Source: Paraglaciecola mesophila KMM 241
Lineage (GTDB): Bacteria; Pseudomonadota; Gammaproteobacteria; Enterobacterales; Alteromonadaceae
Direction of reading: 5' to 3'
DNA length: 64,000 nucleotides
Assembly (NCBI RefSeq): GCF_000315015.1
Contig: NZ_BAEP01000054.1
Coordinates: 175,109 to 239,108 of the forward strand
In this document: piece after piece, positions 49,811 through 58,371 of the stretch
How the letters are laid out: every line of letters starts with the position of its first letter
How positions within the stretch are numbered: the first letter of the stretch is position 1
Program-made: the position numbers and the translations under genes
The notes under the pieces: model-generated
The model's input: the letters and a program-made list of their open reading frames with translations, nothing else
Told to the model about the DNA's origin: nothing
Databases searched by the model: none

Positions 49811-51373
49811 TTATACTTTTTGAAAGCCATAGTGCTTAACATGTTCGAGCAACAGACGATTGCTTTTCAACCCAGCCATTAACTTACGCACATGTTGTTG
49901 GTTTTCCTGCAGATGTTTGACGGCGCTTTGTGGTGTGTCAAATTCCCTTGAGGACACATCATTCAAGGTTTCAAAGCCCATACCGTACAAGACATATTGA
50001 TAACTGGCTGAAGGAAACATGATTTCATTTTGCACAAAGTCACTGCGGTTAGGTGGCTGAAAACGCCACTGCGTGAGTAAGGCTTTCAGCCGTGGTGATA
50101 TAGATTCAGGTGCACGCATTTGTTGCCAATACGGCTCGTTGCGCTCGCTTAATACATAATGCAACTTTAGAAATTCGACTATGTTTTCCCAGTGCAACAA
50201 AAAACGCTGATTAAAATTATCCCGGATGATATGCATATGCTCTGTAGTAACAGGCATGTTTTCGGCAATGGCGGTAGCAGAAAGCTCAACCAATGCCAAC
50301 GCAGATGCCTCTAGAGGCTCTAAGAATCCCGCTGACAAGCCGACCGCAACACAGTTTTTATGCCAGAAATGACTACGGTGGCCAGGTTCGAAATTGATCT
50401 TTCGCGCTTCAAGCGCGTTAGCACGTTCAGGCCCAATAGACTGCGCCACATAGGCTTTAAGTGTGCGCTGAGCCTGCTCATCGTCAGCATGCTTGCTAGA
50501 ATATGTGTACCCTACCCCGCGGCGGTCCTGCAAGCCTATGTCCCATACCCATCCGGCCTCTTGTGCAGTAGACACTGTCGCCGAGACGATAGGCTCATCA
50601 TCATTAGTGTATGGCACGTGCAGCGCCATTGCACTGTTGTTAAACAGCACGTCGCTTTTATCGATAAATGGCACATTAAAATGCTGCCCAAGTAATAACG
50701 AACGCGCCCCTGTGCAATCTATGAATAAGTCGCCGGCTAGTTCACCATTTTGACGGGTTTGTAATGCTTTAATGTCACCATTATCTTGACTGATAACACC
50801 TTCAACGTGATCTTGAATATGGCGAACACCTAGCTTAGCCACACAGTGCTGCTGGATTAATTGCCCAAATTTGCCTGCATCAAGGTGGTAACCATAATTG
50901 AGCACCCCTGCATATTCAGGGGTAGCGTTTTGCTTTGGGGCTAACCCCGCCTGACAAATATGACTTTGTGCACACACCACATCAGCAAAAGGATGCTCAG
51001 AGGCATAGGTTTTCCATGCGCTGTATTGATTTGCTTTACCATAACCACTTGGGATCACAAAGGGGTGGTAATAGAAGTCATTGTCTGTACCGTTTTTCCA
51101 GCCGACAAATTTTGAGCCCTGCTTAAACGCGGCACCGCAGTGGCGAATAAATTCAGTTTCGCTAATCCCCATGCGCTGCAAAGAGTTACGCATGGAAGGC
51201 CAAGTTCCCTCCCCCACGCCAATAATATTCACATCGGGTGATTCAATTAGGGTGACGTTAACTTTGCTTTGCTGCAAGCCGCATTGATGCTCTGCGGCAA
51301 TGATCCCAGCGGTTAACCAACCTGCGCTACCACCACCGACGATAACGATATTTTTGATACTGCGGTTACTCAT
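49811..51373 (-). CDS. Tryptophan-halogenase-family flavoprotein (second copy)
   Basis: A 520-residue FAD-dependent protein of the PrnA/RebH superfamily. The dinucleotide-binding IVGGGSAGWLTAG is at 11-23, IGVGEGTWPS follows, the conserved Lys84 sits in AAFKQGSKFVGW (position of the halogenase chloramine Lys), and DCTGARSLLLG is the second FAD motif. The WxWxIP motif is WVWDIG at 275-280, with Gly in place of Pro. Family members next to TonB receptors are common in marine bacteria; their substrate is unknown and halogenation is unproven. It lies 155 bases downstream of its paralogue on the same strand. Confidence 0.85.
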   Translation of the reverse strand: MSNRSIKNIVIVGGGSAGWLTAGIIAAEHQCGLQQSKVNVTLIESPDVNIIGVGEGTWPSMRNSLQRMGISETEFIRHCGAAFKQGSKFVGWKNGTDNDFYYHPFVIPSGYGKANQYSAWKTYASEHPFADVVCAQSHICQAGLAPKQNATPEYAGVLNYGYHLDAGKFGQLIQQHCVAKLGVRHIQDHVEGVISQDNGDIKALQTRQNGELAGDLFIDCTGARSLLLGQHFNVPFIDKSDVLFNNSAMALHVPYTNDDEPIVSATVSTAQEAGWVWDIGLQDRRGVGYTYSSKHADDEQAQRTLKAYVAQSIGPERANALEARKINFEPGHRSHFWHKNCVAVGLSAGFLEPLEASALALVELSATAIAENMPVTTEHMHIIRDNFNQRFLLHWENIVEFLKLHYVLSERNEPYWQQMRAPESISPRLKALLTQWRFQPPNRSDFVQNEIMFPSASYQYVLYGMGFETLNDVSSREFDTPQSAVKHLQENQQHVRKLMAGLKSNRLLLEHVKHYGFQKV

Positions 51374-51528
51374 TTGTGACTACCAATGTTAAACATGACA
51401 TGCCATTTACCGACGTTTTGGCACAATACTATTTATACTACCCCATCTAAGTGGGTGACACGCAACAACTACCTTATGTTTTCTTTTGTTCGGTTTGCTG
51501 TCTATCTATCACTATGCCTTGTTAGCGT

Positions 51529-53070
51529 TTATGACGCTTTGCAATAGCGCTGAATAAACTGCTGGTGGCTAGGCAGTTGGGCAACTCTTTGCTCTATTGC
51601 GCTGCGCATGCCGGCTAAAAAGCGCGTTAACTCATCCTTATTCATTTCATTCACAATACGGTGATACTGCTCTGGCTCAAGGCCTTGACCTAACATGACT
51701 TGGGTCCAAGAATCGACGCGGAATATATCGCCATCATCTAAAAATACCCTGCCCGTTTCTTTAAATAGGCGAATTTTGTGTGCCAAAGATGCAGGCACTT
51801 CCATGCTTTGGCAATGCTGCCAAAAAGGCGAGTCATCGCGGGTGGTGACCTTATAGTGCAATACAATAAAATCACGAATACTGTGCAGTTCGCTGGTGAG
51901 TTTTTCATTATATTCATCAATTGTGGATTGGCGTACACCATCAAAGGGGAACAAGCGCATTAATCTTACGATGCCGGTCATAATCAAATGAATGCTGGTG
52001 GACTCAAGCGGCTCTACAAACCCACTGGCTAACCCCAACGCCACACAGTTTTTGTTCCAGCCCTTGCGTCTGCGACCTGTCTTGAACTTAATCACTCTGG
52101 GTTCGTTAATGGGGACACCATCCAGGTTAGCTAGCAAAGTCGCTTTTGCTTGATCGTCACTCGTGTATCGGCTACAGAATACCATGCCATTGCCTACGCG
52201 ACTCTGCAGCGGAATTCGCCACTGCCAACCAAACTCATGGGCGGTAGCCCGGGTATAGGGCAGAGGATCAGAATTAGCCTGAGTTTGCACCGCAACTGCA
52301 CTGTCGCACGGTAACCAGTGTGACCAATCCTCGTAGCCAGTATGCAAGGCTTCTTCTATCAGCAGACCTTTGAATCCGGTGCAGTCAATAAAAAAGTCAC
52401 CCTCAACAATTTGACCTGACTCAAGTGTCAAAGATTGAATGAAGCCACTTTCTTGATGTTTGTTAACCTGTTGAATTTTACCTTCGATTCGAGTCACCGA
52501 ATCAGTGCAAAAAACCCGTAGAAACTTAGCGTATAGCGTGGCATCTAAATGGTAGGCAAAATTCATTGGCGCATTAGCAGAAAAGGCAAACTTCCCTTGC
52601 TTTGAAGCCTGAAGCTCATAGCAGTAATCCCCGAAAGGTATGTCTATCCCCAGTTCTTTCCCACGTAACCAAAAATGATGGAACTCCCCTGCCCAACACT
52701 CTTTTCCCGTGACACCGAAAGAGTGAATATAACTGTCGCCTTTTTGTCCCCAGTTATTAAATTCAATCCCAAGCTTAAAGGTACTATTGGTGGCTCGCAT
52801 AAATGCTTGCTCGTCGATATTAAGCAGTTTGTGTAGAGTGCGAATAGGCGGAATAGTGGCCTCGCCTACCCCTACAGTACCAATCTCATCTGACTCAACT
52901 AAGGTTACATCTAGTGATTTACCGAGTAATTTAGATAGCGAAGCAGCGGCCATCCAACCTGCCGTTCCACCACCTGCGATAACCACTTTTTGTACTTTCT
53001 GTAGTTTCCGTCCGTTCTGGGTGCTCTGCTTTTTTTCGCTATTCAAGACTAACCTCGCCGTTGATATCAT
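51529..53070 (-). CDS. Tryptophan-halogenase-family flavoprotein (first copy)
   Basis: A 513-residue paralogue of the next gene. It has VIAGGGTAGWMAAASL at 31-46, VGVGEATIPPI, the conserved Lys99 in STFKLGIEFNNWG, an intact WQWRIP motif at 282-287, and FIDCTGFKGLLIEE. The about 28 residues before the Rossmann strand are charged and unlike a signal peptide, so the true start may be later. It follows the TonB receptor after a terminator-like hairpin, so expression may be reduced relative to the receptor. Role: oxidation or halogenation of an unknown aromatic or indole-like compound, inferred only from family. Confidence 0.85.
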   Translation of the reverse strand: MISTARLVLNSEKKQSTQNGRKLQKVQKVVIAGGGTAGWMAAASLSKLLGKSLDVTLVESDEIGTVGVGEATIPPIRTLHKLLNIDEQAFMRATNSTFKLGIEFNNWGQKGDSYIHSFGVTGKECWAGEFHHFWLRGKELGIDIPFGDYCYELQASKQGKFAFSANAPMNFAYHLDATLYAKFLRVFCTDSVTRIEGKIQQVNKHQESGFIQSLTLESGQIVEGDFFIDCTGFKGLLIEEALHTGYEDWSHWLPCDSAVAVQTQANSDPLPYTRATAHEFGWQWRIPLQSRVGNGMVFCSRYTSDDQAKATLLANLDGVPINEPRVIKFKTGRRRKGWNKNCVALGLASGFVEPLESTSIHLIMTGIVRLMRLFPFDGVRQSTIDEYNEKLTSELHSIRDFIVLHYKVTTRDDSPFWQHCQSMEVPASLAHKIRLFKETGRVFLDDGDIFRVDSWTQVMLGQGLEPEQYHRIVNEMNKDELTRFLAGMRSAIEQRVAQLPSHQQFIQRYCKAS

Positions 53071-53160
53071 TGGGTTGGGTGTGTTTGATTCACCGCTCTT
53101 TTTAAAACTCTATTATTAAAGCTCTTTTTAAAAGCTCATCTTTCAATATAACTAAAAAAC

Positions 53161-53182
53161 AAGCCGCGATAAATCGCGGCTT
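53161..53182 (-). terminator. Terminator between TonB receptor and first halogenase-family gene
   Basis: AAGCCGCGAT pairs with ATCGCGGCTT (10 bp) around two unpaired bases; on the minus strand it continues as GTTTTTT. It lies 49 bases past the receptor stop. Confidence 0.85.
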
Positions 53183-53230
53183 TAAATGCCGATTAACTCG
53201 GCAGACCTACAGGTACACACTTGTTACATA

Positions 53231-56200
53231 TTAAAAGGTATATCGAGCACCCAAAGCATAGCGCGCACCAAGTTGTTCCAAGTTCCATAATTGAGCGGAC
53301 GTACGGCCGTGACGGCGACTGTTCTCATCCGTGATGTTTATCCCTTCAAGGAATACCGATAAATCATCATTCACTTGATATGACACATTAAAATCGATTT
53401 GCGAGTAGGACTCGGTAAAGCCCGGCTCATTCACATATTGACTTGTCGTGTCCAGAAACTTATCGCGCCAGTTGTAAGCAATACGTCCCTGCCAGCCATC
53501 TTTCTCATACATGGCCACCAAGTTTGCCGTATCACTTAAGCCCACTAACGCGAATTGCGTTACTGAAGGGTTGGCAGTGATATCGTAACTTACATCACCA
53601 TTAACTGTGGTGTAGTTGGCTTGTAAACCAAAGCCTGTGTCTCCGAAGAAGTGTTGAGCAGCCAGCTCGAAACCATAAATATTCGCACTCTTGTTATTTA
53701 CTGGTTTTGAATTAATAAAGGTTAAGAACGGGTCATCTTCATTAGGTAACACATCATACTGGGCTTCGAATTGCTCTATGGTTAACGAATCATAAGCGAT
53801 GTTGTTTTCCATGGCTGCCACCATATTAAACAAGTTAGTATCGGTTAACGGTTGTCCAATACGTTCAAGTTCAGCGGCCGCAGCCTCTGCACGCGGGCCA
53901 GCTGTCGCGTCACGTAGACCGAATACGCTTTCTTCCACCTGCTCGTTACCAATAAAGTTCTTCACTCGTTTATCGTAGAAGCCTAACGATACATAACTGG
54001 TATCTTCAAAGTAGTATTCAACGGATAAATCGATATTGTCAGACTCAAGTGGCACCAAAGAGGGGTTACCTGAGCTAGCTGTTGCAGTAGCGCCTTGGGT
54101 GATTAGCGTTGGACCGCTTGGCGTGCCCACGGAGGCTGCCGCGCTTAAGTTATTATACGTTGGGCGAGCAATGGTCTTACTGTAAGACAAACGCGCCTTG
54201 ACGCCTTCCATCACTTCAATATCAAAATCAATACTGGGTAAAATGTGGTCGTAATCAGAATCGACAGCCACGTCTTGAGTCTCAGAGCCAAAGCGCACAT
54301 TAAAATCGTTGTTACCCTCCCACGCTATTGCACTGGGCAAGCTGATGTTAGCGACCGATGTAGAATCAGTGCTTTCGTAACGAACACCCGCAAGAATATT
54401 GTACGGACGACCACCTAATTCTCCGTCTAATTCAAACTCTACATAAGCGGCGAATATGTCTTCTTCAATTGTGCGGTTAGTGGCGAACGGGTTGTCGGCT
54501 GCAAATGCAAAGCCGTATTCCTGCGCGGCAAATGCGCCAATCTGTGCTACATCACCAGTGAAACCTTGGCTGAAAATGCCGTTGGTGTTGTAGTCATCAA
54601 ACTCGTCGGCAAAACTAAACGGCGTTAAGTAGTCAGCTGGCAATTCTCCCGGGTTTTCGATGCCCCAGTTACCCATAGTACGTCTGGTTAATGATTGCAA
54701 TGACGTACTTTCCATTGAGCGCGACTCAACACCAAAATTAATACCGCCATCGTCAAACGAGTACTCACCGTCTAGACGGAATTGGGTAATATCCGTGCGC
54801 TGCGAATTAAAATTCATATCAAGAATTGCAGTACCTACATCATCTTGGTCAAGCACGCCATTACCGTTTAAGTTGTCACGTGCAGCGTCATCAAAATCTA
54901 CCGTCATGATGGGGAAATCACCAGAGAAATCAGCCCCTTGCCCACGGTTGACATTGGCCCCTAACCCTAGGTTAGTCCAAGTACCATAAGGCGCATCTGG
55001 GCGCCCTTCGGCTGATGAATCATGTACATCGAAGAACATGACTAAGCTGTCGTTAACGTGATACTCAACATTAAAGCCCACAGATTTGTTTTCATTGACT
55101 TGGTTTAGCTCCTGAATGGCTAACCCCAAATCGCGCGGCAGTAAGTCACGGCGTTCTTGTTCAATTAATATTGGGGTTTTAACCACTTCATCATCAAAGG
55201 TGAGCTCTGAGAAATAGCCATCATCCATCCAGATTGATTGCTCTGCGCGAGCCTCGTATAAGTCCTGTTTTGAATAGGTGTAATCCAAGGTTGCGGTTAA
55301 ATCTTCTGATGGGGCATATTGAAACGTAAGCTGCGCATTCGTCCGTTTACGTTCACGATCAGCAATTGAGTAACGTAAATCAGCTGGGATGGCAAACAGT
55401 TGACCGTCTGCTGGGCCATTGTTTACCACCACCGCAGGTCCATTAAAGCCAGGTAAATTAGGATCTGTTTGGTTAGGTGTTTGTGGAATGCTTCCCTCGT
55501 AAGGGTTAACACGCCATTCATTAACAAATGCACCCACTGCGGAGCTGTCACGCTCTTGTACACTGGCAGATAAAGACACACCAAAAATGCCGTCGTCATC
55601 AACAAAATTAAAGAACCCAGACACTTCAGGCGTTACGTCGTCACCCACACGGTTAGTGGTGTCCATCAATGCTTTTGCGCCAACAGAGCCGGTAAAACCG
55701 CTTTCAAGTGCGTCTAGTGGGCGCGCTGTTTTGATGTTAACGGTGGCACCGATACCGCCCGTTGCTATGCTTGCACGACCGGTTTTATATACTTCTACGC
55801 CACGTACGCTTTCAGATGCTAAATCAGCAAAATCAAATGCCCGTGAATTTGGCGTACCCCCTCCTCCAGGAATAGCTGCACCTGGCATGGCACGGCCATT
55901 TAGCGTCACCATGTTGAAGTCGGGACCAAAACCACGCGCCGTAATCTGGCTTCCTTCACCGTTACTCCGACTAATAGAAATACCTGTGATGCGTTGCAAT
56001 GATTCCGCTAAGTTAGTATCAGGGAACTTACCTATGTCTTCTGCAGAAATGGCATCGACCACACCAGCAGAGTCACGTTTGATCCCCATAGATTCTTGAA
56101 TGCTCGAGCGCATGCCTCGTACTTGAATCACCTCCAAGTCATTCGCGCTTTCTTGAGCAACTGCAACCACAGGAGCAAGTACCGTAGTGCCAAGCAATAT

Positions 56201-56251
56201 TGAAATACTCTTGGTAAGTAGGGATTTATTAAATTTCGCATATGTGTTCAT
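53231..56251 (-). CDS. TonB-dependent outer-membrane receptor
   Basis: A 1006-residue receptor. After a signal peptide (about residues 1-32, ending VVAVAQE) comes the plug: LEVIQVRGMRSSIQESM, ISAEDIGKFPDTNLAESLQRITGISISR, GSQITARGFGPDFNMVTLNGR and IGATVNIKTARPL. A 22-strand barrel then runs to a terminal Phe (ALGARYTF). The plug wording is that of the large TonB receptors that import plant or algal oligosaccharides in Alteromonadales and Caulobacterales. Context with cellobiose phosphorylase and a symporter suggests a beta-glucan-derived oligosaccharide as ligand. The promoter carries a LacI-type operator just downstream of the -10. Confidence 0.95.
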   Translation of the reverse strand: MNTYAKFNKSLLTKSISILLGTTVLAPVVAVAQESANDLEVIQVRGMRSSIQESMGIKRDSAGVVDAISAEDIGKFPDTNLAESLQRITGISISRSNGEGSQITARGFGPDFNMVTLNGRAMPGAAIPGGGGTPNSRAFDFADLASESVRGVEVYKTGRASIATGGIGATVNIKTARPLDALESGFTGSVGAKALMDTTNRVGDDVTPEVSGFFNFVDDDGIFGVSLSASVQERDSSAVGAFVNEWRVNPYEGSIPQTPNQTDPNLPGFNGPAVVVNNGPADGQLFAIPADLRYSIADRERKRTNAQLTFQYAPSEDLTATLDYTYSKQDLYEARAEQSIWMDDGYFSELTFDDEVVKTPILIEQERRDLLPRDLGLAIQELNQVNENKSVGFNVEYHVNDSLVMFFDVHDSSAEGRPDAPYGTWTNLGLGANVNRGQGADFSGDFPIMTVDFDDAARDNLNGNGVLDQDDVGTAILDMNFNSQRTDITQFRLDGEYSFDDGGINFGVESRSMESTSLQSLTRRTMGNWGIENPGELPADYLTPFSFADEFDDYNTNGIFSQGFTGDVAQIGAFAAQEYGFAFAADNPFATNRTIEEDIFAAYVEFELDGELGGRPYNILAGVRYESTDSTSVANISLPSAIAWEGNNDFNVRFGSETQDVAVDSDYDHILPSIDFDIEVMEGVKARLSYSKTIARPTYNNLSAAASVGTPSGPTLITQGATATASSGNPSLVPLESDNIDLSVEYYFEDTSYVSLGFYDKRVKNFIGNEQVEESVFGLRDATAGPRAEAAAAELERIGQPLTDTNLFNMVAAMENNIAYDSLTIEQFEAQYDVLPNEDDPFLTFINSKPVNNKSANIYGFELAAQHFFGDTGFGLQANYTTVNGDVSYDITANPSVTQFALVGLSDTANLVAMYEKDGWQGRIAYNWRDKFLDTTSQYVNEPGFTESYSQIDFNVSYQVNDDLSVFLEGINITDENSRRHGRTSAQLWNLEQLGARYALGARYTF

Positions 56252-56459
56252 TTTTGTGCGTCCTTTGTGTTTCTATTAGTGGAATTAACCTAAACCATAC
56301 AAGTTGGAAGTCAGCTATACTGCTCTTGACCACTTTTTTATTTTTCACTAATGAAAGTTGGCCTTCCAAAATACGTTACGCGGTCGCTGTAACATCAATA
56401 CCTTCAGGGCATAAATCTATGTTTTGCATTTGCCTAATTGGGTTTCGCTCAACCGACAA

Positions 56460-56504
56460 TGTAAACGTTTTCATAATGCTAGGTTTATTTTAACAATTCG
56501 TCAA
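56460..56504 (-). promoter_or_regulatory. TonB receptor promoter with LacI-type operator
   Basis: Minus strand: -35 TTGACG (56499-56504), 17-base spacer, -10 TAGCAT (56476-56481), then TGAAAACGTTTACA (56460-56473) over the start site. This is the classic position for a repressor. The operator is identical to the one at the LacI gene. Confidence 0.78.
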
Positions 56505-57250
56505 CATTTTTAGTTGATAAGCCGTTTTATTTCAAACATCACCATCAAGCTAATGAAATGTTACAAATACATTAATACAAATGCGACGAGCATGGGTATC
56601 ACAAAATCGGTGACTAATAAGACAAATTCGGCGCAAAGATGGGGCTGTTTTGACAAAGGCCATATAAACAAAGGGAAAAGATGGACAATGAAAATAGTAA
56701 ATTTTGTATACCCGCCTATCCCTAAAACGTCAATATGTTAATAAAAGTAGATAAATCAGCGCTAAAAATATATGTAGAGCATAGTGCAACATGTGTCAAT
56801 AACGACGGTAAGTCGGGCATTAAGTGCAATAACAATGAAACAAAGGTTAACAAATTAACCTAAAAATATTTAAATATAAAGCATGGCGAATGAAAAATGA
56901 TGAAAACGAAAACATTTTTCAAGAAATCTTGCATAGGGTAATAGTGCCGCACCTATCAGGCAGACTTGCACTAATAATTGGCTTATTCCACGGTGCTACC
57001 TCGCCACTGTGTGCATGATTACCATTCAGACATTAAGCTTTATGGGTCAATAATATAGCGCTAGTATCTGCAAATCCGGTCAAGTCAAGATTATATGCAT
57101 TAATAAATGAGTAAAGAGCAGCGTATCTGCCTTTGATTAAAATCCGCCGAAAAAGCCGAGATTTTCTACATTCGAGGGTTAGGAATACTAAATGACCAAG
57201 CCATTTTAACGCCGTGCGATAAAACACGTTAACTCCCCTATATGCCTTAC

Positions 57251-57264
57251 AGAAAACGTTTTCA
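57251..57264. promoter_or_regulatory. Orphan LacI-type operator
   Basis: AGAAAACGTTTTCA contains the perfect 12-base palindrome GAAAACGTTTTC. It lies about 790 bases upstream of the receptor promoter and just past the 3' end of the solute-binding gene, with no start codon close by. It may be a distal auxiliary operator. Confidence 0.55.
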
Positions 57265-57344
57265 AATACAACTTTGTAGATGTAGCTGTTTAAAAGTGTT
57301 GTGAAATGAGCGCTTTGGGGATTAAAGAAGTGACACAACTAGGA

Positions 57345-58238
57345 CTAGTTCAAGCCGAGTAGTTGGATAAACCGGTCATCTATTTCCGCTTTTGCGCCGT
57401 TTTCAATCAAACCTTGAAACGCACGATCGAACTTGTCCATCCACTTTCGCGCCTCGGGGTATGACGTTGAAATGATGAAATGCAAAGGCACTTGCTCTAC
57501 ATCTTTCTTAAGCACAACTAGCTTACTGTCTGTTAAGCGGTCATTATTGACCTCATTCACAGAAACATAGTCATTTGTTAACCCTGCATCACTCCACCCC
57601 CGCTGCACATGGCCTATGCATGCGGCGCCATCAACTACGCGATTAATCTTTAAATTGAGGCTGTCCACTACACCGTCTTTTACGAAGTCAGCTGAATAGC
57701 CGTAAGGCAAGCACAAACGTTTATTCTTCAATTGTTGTACATCAGTAAAATTCGATGCCTGACTTACATAGAAACGTACTGGAATAAAATTGATAGGCTT
57801 AGAAAAATAGTATTTTTTAGCCCGCTTAGCAGAATAGACATAAGGGAATGTCCCCAGAAAACGTTGCTCTGTAGTCCATCGTTCTCCCCTACTCCATGGC
57901 AAGACGTGTATATCTACATTGAGTCCCATCTCAGCAAACGTGCGCGTTACAAGCGCTTGAGACCAGCCTCCGTGGGGCATCTTGGCTGATATAAAAGGGA
58001 AGTAGCTTTGGCCAGTTGTTAAGCGTATCCGCTTATTTACCGCTTCATAAGGCTTAGGGGCAACGCTCTGCTCGCCCGCAAATATAACGCGAGCATCATT
58101 AGGTTCAAGCGAATCATCCTGATTAGCGTGAGGGAGGTTTGGGCTGTCTAATGCAGATGCCACTTGCAGAATACTAATTACAGAAAATAGTAAGCAGGCC
58201 TTCAAAGCGAAGGTAAAATGCGGTTCCCTGGCAGCCAT
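57345..58238 (-). CDS. Periplasmic solute-binding protein (family 3-like)
   Basis: A 297-residue exported protein with an N-terminal signal (FALKACLLFSVISILQVASA). The body follows the SBP_bac_3 layout: QSYFPFISAKMPHGGWSQALVTRTFAEMGLNVDIHVLPWSRGE, YVYSAKRAKKYYFSKPI, LKNKRLCLPYGYSADF and a C-terminal PLHFIISTSYPEARKWMDKF. Such lone proteins in marine bacteria often lack ABC partners and may act as sensors or in amino-acid/small-ligand uptake. No permease is adjacent. The 5' region holds a 10/11-bp inverted repeat. Confidence 0.8.
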   Translation of the reverse strand: MAAREPHFTFALKACLLFSVISILQVASALDSPNLPHANQDDSLEPNDARVIFAGEQSVAPKPYEAVNKRIRLTTGQSYFPFISAKMPHGGWSQALVTRTFAEMGLNVDIHVLPWSRGERWTTEQRFLGTFPYVYSAKRAKKYYFSKPINFIPVRFYVSQASNFTDVQQLKNKRLCLPYGYSADFVKDGVVDSLNLKINRVVDGAACIGHVQRGWSDAGLTNDYVSVNEVNNDRLTDSKLVVLKKDVEQVPLHFIISTSYPEARKWMDKFDRAFQGLIENGAKAEIDDRFIQLLGLN

Positions 58239-58269
58239 GTCTGGTTGAAATTCCTATTTGCAGAAGACG

Positions 58270-58304
58270 AGTAGGTAATAGACGCATTATGCATATTACC
58301 TGCT
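58270..58304. repeat. Inverted repeat upstream of the solute-binding gene
   Basis: AGTAGGTAATA (58270-58280) and TATTACCTGCT (58294-58304) are complementary at 10 of 11 positions, with a 13-base loop. It lies between the GspB stop and the solute-binding gene start. It may be a regulator site or an RNA hairpin; there is no U-tract. Confidence 0.5.
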
Positions 58305-58371
58305 GCAATTCTATACAATCATGGCCGATATAAAGGTGGTCGGTTGTGTAGCCCGTTTGCGAATGATATTT

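Larger units (their letters stand above)
56252..57344. other. Long gene-free region upstream of the TonB receptor
   Basis: Nearly 1.1 kb of AT-rich DNA without a convincing gene. It holds the receptor promoter and operator (56460-56504), a second palindromic operator at 57251-57264 and a degenerate copy near 56921 (GAAAACATTTTTC). Short frames at 56514-56741 (plus) and 57033-57338 (minus) lack ribosome binding sites and recognisable composition. The 5' untranslated region of the receptor would be about 220 bases. Confidence 0.6.

Noticed and set aside
53090..53135. Two near copies of GCTCTTTTTAAAA before the first halogenase-family gene
   Set aside because: Short AT-rich direct repeats with no symmetry or distance typical of an operator; could be chance.
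56514..56741. 75-codon plus-strand frame in the same region
   Set aside because: Low-complexity AT-rich translation, no ribosome binding site and divergent from the receptor promoter; probably chance.
57033..57338. 101-codon minus-strand frame upstream of the TonB receptor
   Set aside because: It has no ribosome binding site, an odd composition for a protein, no recognisable motif and a palindromic operator inside it; it is more likely non-coding.
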